A stretch of DNA of 7,514 bases from Gammaproteobacteria bacterium (GTDB lineage: Bacteria > Pseudomonadota > Gammaproteobacteria > HK1): assembly GCA_020444775.1 (NCBI GenBank), contig JAGRHX010000522.1:1-7514 (forward strand). The letters run 5' to 3'. Of the stretch, positions 5,065 to 7,514 are shown in pieces. The notes beneath the pieces were generated by a model, which was given only the letters and a program-made list of their open reading frames with translations, was not told where the DNA came from and did no database searches. Within the stretch, counting starts at the first letter, position 1. Every line of letters begins with the position of its first letter. The position numbers were made by a program, and so were the translations under genes.

Positions 5065-7514
5065 CTACCCCACCTCGGCTCGCACGAGGTCGACGACCAC
5101 GTCCAGCAGCTCGTCCTCCATGAACGGCTTGGTAAAGAAGGCATCGGCGCCACACTGCTCGGCCACACGACGGTGCTTGTCGGTGGCACGAGAGGTGACG
5201 ATCACGATCGGGATCCGGCAAGAACGTGGGTCGGCGCGCACGTGACGGACCACTTCAATACCGTTCATGCGCGGCATCTCCAGATCGAGCAGCAGCAGCG
5301 TCGGACTGTGCTGCTCGATGAGCTGTACCGCCTCCATACCATCTCTGGCCTGGAGCACTTCGAAGCCGGCGTCGGCCAGCAGCTGACACAACGCACGGCG
5401 CGCGCTCAGCGAGTCGTCGGCGACCAACGCCTTGGACCGCGGCGCGCTGGCAGCGATCTGAGATCCCGGTTGCGAAGCGCTGGAGCTGACCGCCATCGAC
5501 TCGCGCCTGGCCTGGAGCAAGCCGGGCAGATCGAGAATCGGGGTGACCTCGCCGTTGCCCATGATGGTCACACCGGCGATACCCGGCAGGCGTGGCACGA
5601 AGCGCCCCATGCTCTTGAAGATCACCTCCTGCGCGCCCATCACCTCATCCATACCCAGGGCATGCAGCTGGCCGCCCTCTTCCACCACCAGGTGATAGCG
5701 ACGCGTCGGATCGAAGGCCGCCGTAGGCAGACCGAGCAAGGTTTCCAGATCGCTGCACGGCACCCGTGCATCAGCAAGCACCAGCACGCGACCCGATTCA
5801 GCGTGCTCGTAGTCGGCCTGCACGGGTGGCACGACCTGCTGAACACCCCTGTCGGCAACGACGAAGCGTTGACCCGATATCTTCGTGTCCAGACCGTGCG
5901 CAACCAGCCGGGTCAGGGGCACACGCAGCTCCACGCAGGCACCGAGGCCCGGCTCCGAGCTCAGCGAGACGCTGCCACCAATGGCACGGACACTGGTCTG
6001 CACCACGTCCAGGCCCGTTCCCCGCCCGGAGAGCTCCGTGACATTGTCACGCGTGGTCACGCTGGGCAGCAGTGCGAGACGCATGATGCCGTCGCTGTCA
6101 AGGTCCTGGCCGGACTCCGCCAGACCCAGCCGGGTCGCCGCCGATCGTAAGCCGACCAGATCGAAACCGGCACCATCGTCTGTACAGCTCACGACCGCGT
6201 CACTGCCTTCGGTCCTGAAGGCCACGCTGATGCTGCCACTGGCCGGCTTGCCGGCGAGGCTACGCTGGCTCGCGGTCTCTATACCGTGGTCGACCGCGTT
6301 ACGTATCAGGTGCATCAGGGGGTCGATCAGCGCGTCCAGCACGTCGCTGTCCAGGCGGGTGGCTTCACCGGTCACCTTGAGCTCTACCTGCTTGCCGGCG
6401 ACCCTACAGGCCTGACGCACGGCGCGCCGTAGTCGCGCGGAGATGCTCCGCGCATCGACCATACGCACCGCCAGCAGCGTGCGCTGCGCCTGGCGCTGGA
6501 CTCGACCCTGCTCGTGCAACCTGTCCTCGAGCCGGGCGATGTCCCGGTCCACGTCCACATCCAGAGCCTGGGTATCCACCGCGGCCTCCAACAGACGCCG
6601 GCCACAGCTGTACAGCTCGCTATAGCGTTCCAGCTCCAAGGGATCGAACTGCTCGTCGCCGGGAGCATGGACCGTGCGTTTCGCGGCTTCCAGGTCCAGC
6701 AGCCGTTCGAACTCGTCGGCATGAGCCCGCATCAGCCGGTAGCTGTCCTGCAGCGAGTTGGCCTGACGCGCGGTGGACTGCAAGGACTCACGTAGCTGAC
6801 CACCGAGGATCAGGGTCTCGCCGAGCATGCGCAGCAGCTCGTCCAGGATCCGCGCGGGGATCCGCACCAGACGCTCACCGGCAGCGGTCGGCGAGGTGCC
6901 CTGCAACGGACCGTACGGGTCGGTCGACTCGGGCCCGCCCAGCGGTGGAGGCGATACGCCAGCCGACAACCCGGGTCTGGGGGAGCCCGGGGGCCCCGGC
7001 AACACTCCAGTGCCTGGGGGTGGCTGTTCGCCGCGGTCGTTGGCCTCGGGTTGCGACGACTGCACATCCGCCGCATCCATGCCCTGCAGTGCCCGGAACA
7101 CCGCGCTCGCATCAAAGCTGCCACTGGCGCCGAGCTGCAAGGCCTCGATCATGGACTCCAGACAATCGACCGCATCGAGCAACGTCTGCCGGGCCCCTGG
7201 TCCTGGCAATCGACCCTCACGCGTGAAGCGCTGAAGGCCCTCCTCCAGCACATGGGTCAGGCTCGCGATCCCCTCCACCCCGACGGTGTTGGCGGCTCCC
7301 TTGACGGTATGCGCGATGCGTTGCGCGTGGCGTAGCAGGGCTGGAGTCGGGCCCGAGTCGGCGATACGTTGAATGCATTCGGAGAGCGAAGCGGCATGCT
7401 GCGGTAGCTCGAGCAGCAGGGCCTCGACCAGCTCGTCGTCGGCGTCGACCGGAATCCGCAACGAGAGGTCTCGAGCAGAACCCACGTCACGCACCACCGC
7501 GTCCGGCGCCGGCG
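5065..7514 (-). CDS. CheA/ChpA-type hybrid histidine kinase with C-terminal receiver, N-terminus cut off by window edge
   Basis: The frame is open to the window edge; the GTG at 7497-7495 is only an internal codon, since in-frame residues PAPDA precede it and look like a linker. Residues numbered from that GTG: Hpt domain about 15-135 with IAHTVKG, phospho-His63 (codon 7311-7309); Pro/Gly-rich linker about 145-207; dimerisation helices from VRIPARILDELL (211 on), with a long charged insert to about 340; ATPase with N-box Asn400 (LIRNAVDHG), G1 DDGAGF (440-445), G2 GRGTG (491-495); CheW-like domain about 530-665; Ser-rich linker; intact receiver 688-805 (Asp694-695, phospho-Asp738, Thr768, Lys790). 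It autophosphorylates and passes phosphate to receivers, normally under chemoreceptors through CheW proteins. No CheY-binding P2 domain is visible; more Hpt domains may lie upstream, as in ChpA/PilL proteins. It probably governs motility, pili or a similar surface behaviour. Stop TAG at 5067-5065, directly before the receiver-kinase gene. Confidence 0.92.
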   Translation of the reverse strand, partial: PAPDAVVRDVGSARDLSLRIPVDADDELVEALLLELPQHAASLSECIQRIADSGPTPALLRHAQRIAHTVKGAANTVGVEGIASLTHVLEEGLQRFTREGRLPGPGARQTLLDAVDCLESMIEALQLGASGSFDASAVFRALQGMDAADVQSSQPEANDRGEQPPPGTGVLPGPPGSPRPGLSAGVSPPPLGGPESTDPYGPLQGTSPTAAGERLVRIPARILDELLRMLGETLILGGQLRESLQSTARQANSLQDSYRLMRAHADEFERLLDLEAAKRTVHAPGDEQFDPLELERYSELYSCGRRLLEAAVDTQALDVDVDRDIARLEDRLHEQGRVQRQAQRTLLAVRMVDARSISARLRRAVRQACRVAGKQVELKVTGEATRLDSDVLDALIDPLMHLIRNAVDHGIETASQRSLAGKPASGSISVAFRTEGSDAVVSCTDDGAGFDLVGLRSAATRLGLAESGQDLDSDGIMRLALLPSVTTRDNVTELSGRGTGLDVVQTSVRAIGGSVSLSSEPGLGACVELRVPLTRLVAHGLDTKISGQRFVVADRGVQQVVPPVQADYEHAESGRVLVLADARVPCSDLETLLGLPTAAFDPTRRYHLVVEEGGQLHALGMDEVMGAQEVIFKSMGRFVPRLPGIAGVTIMGNGEVTPILDLPGLLQARRESMAVSSSASQPGSQIAASAPRSKALVADDSLSARRALCQLLADAGFEVLQARDGMEAVQLIEQHSPTLLLLDLEMPRMNGIEVVRHVRADPRSCRIPIVIVTSRATDKHRRVAEQCGADAFFTKPFMEDELLDVVVDLVRAEVG

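Noticed and set aside
4026..5123. Long plus-strand open frame (365 codons) opposite the Ser/Thr kinase
   Set aside because: Antisense to a gene with clear kinase motifs; rich in Arg, Gln, His and Gly with no fold or motif, as expected of shadow frames in GC-rich DNA.
5061..5189. Upstream extension of the receiver-kinase by 43 codons
   Set aside because: It would overlap the receiver domain of the CheA-like gene, and the extra residues are Ser/Trp/Arg-rich with no homology-like pattern; the ATG at 5060 starts exactly at a receiver-like first strand.
5029..6150. Long plus-strand open frame (373 codons) opposite the CheA-like gene
   Set aside because: Fully antisense to the CheW and receiver part of the hybrid kinase; low-complexity composition and no recognisable domain.

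Overview
The window is GC-rich and tightly packed, with five protein genes and no RNA genes, insertion sequences or CRISPR repeats that I can see. The gene content suggests a GC-rich proteobacterium. A gammaproteobacterium fits best because of the ChpA/PilL-type hybrid chemosensory kinase, but nothing here fixes the genus.

Layout. Bases 1-1113 (minus) hold a gamma-glutamyltransferase-fold hydrolase that closely resembles oxamate amidohydrolase HpxW; its C-terminal end lies outside the window. A 221-base divergent gap (1114-1334) follows, with two overlapping inverted repeats upstream of the next gene. Bases 1335-2573 (plus) encode a divergent Amt/Rh-type ammonium channel. It converges on a three-gene minus-strand block that reads right to left: a large CheA-like hybrid histidine kinase (5065-7514, N-terminus outside the window), a receiver-like/Ser-Thr protein kinase fusion (3750-5060, four bases after the CheA stop), and an enolase-superfamily enzyme of the mandelate racemase/muconate lactonizing type (2600-3703).

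How the parts may work together. The left half looks like nitrogen metabolism: an amidohydrolase-type enzyme, whose HpxW relatives release ammonia from oxamate, is transcribed divergently from an ammonium-channel homologue. The right half is signalling: a CheA-type kinase with an intact Hpt, ATPase, CheW and receiver set is followed almost without a gap by an apparently active Hanks-type kinase. That kinase's N-terminal receiver-like domain has lost its phosphorylation residues. The enolase-superfamily gene lies 46 bases downstream on the same strand and may be co-transcribed, but a functional link is only an inference.

Most worth a second look are the degenerate-receiver kinase coupled to the chemosensory kinase, and the Amt homologue that keeps the twin histidines but has leucines at both Phe-gate positions.
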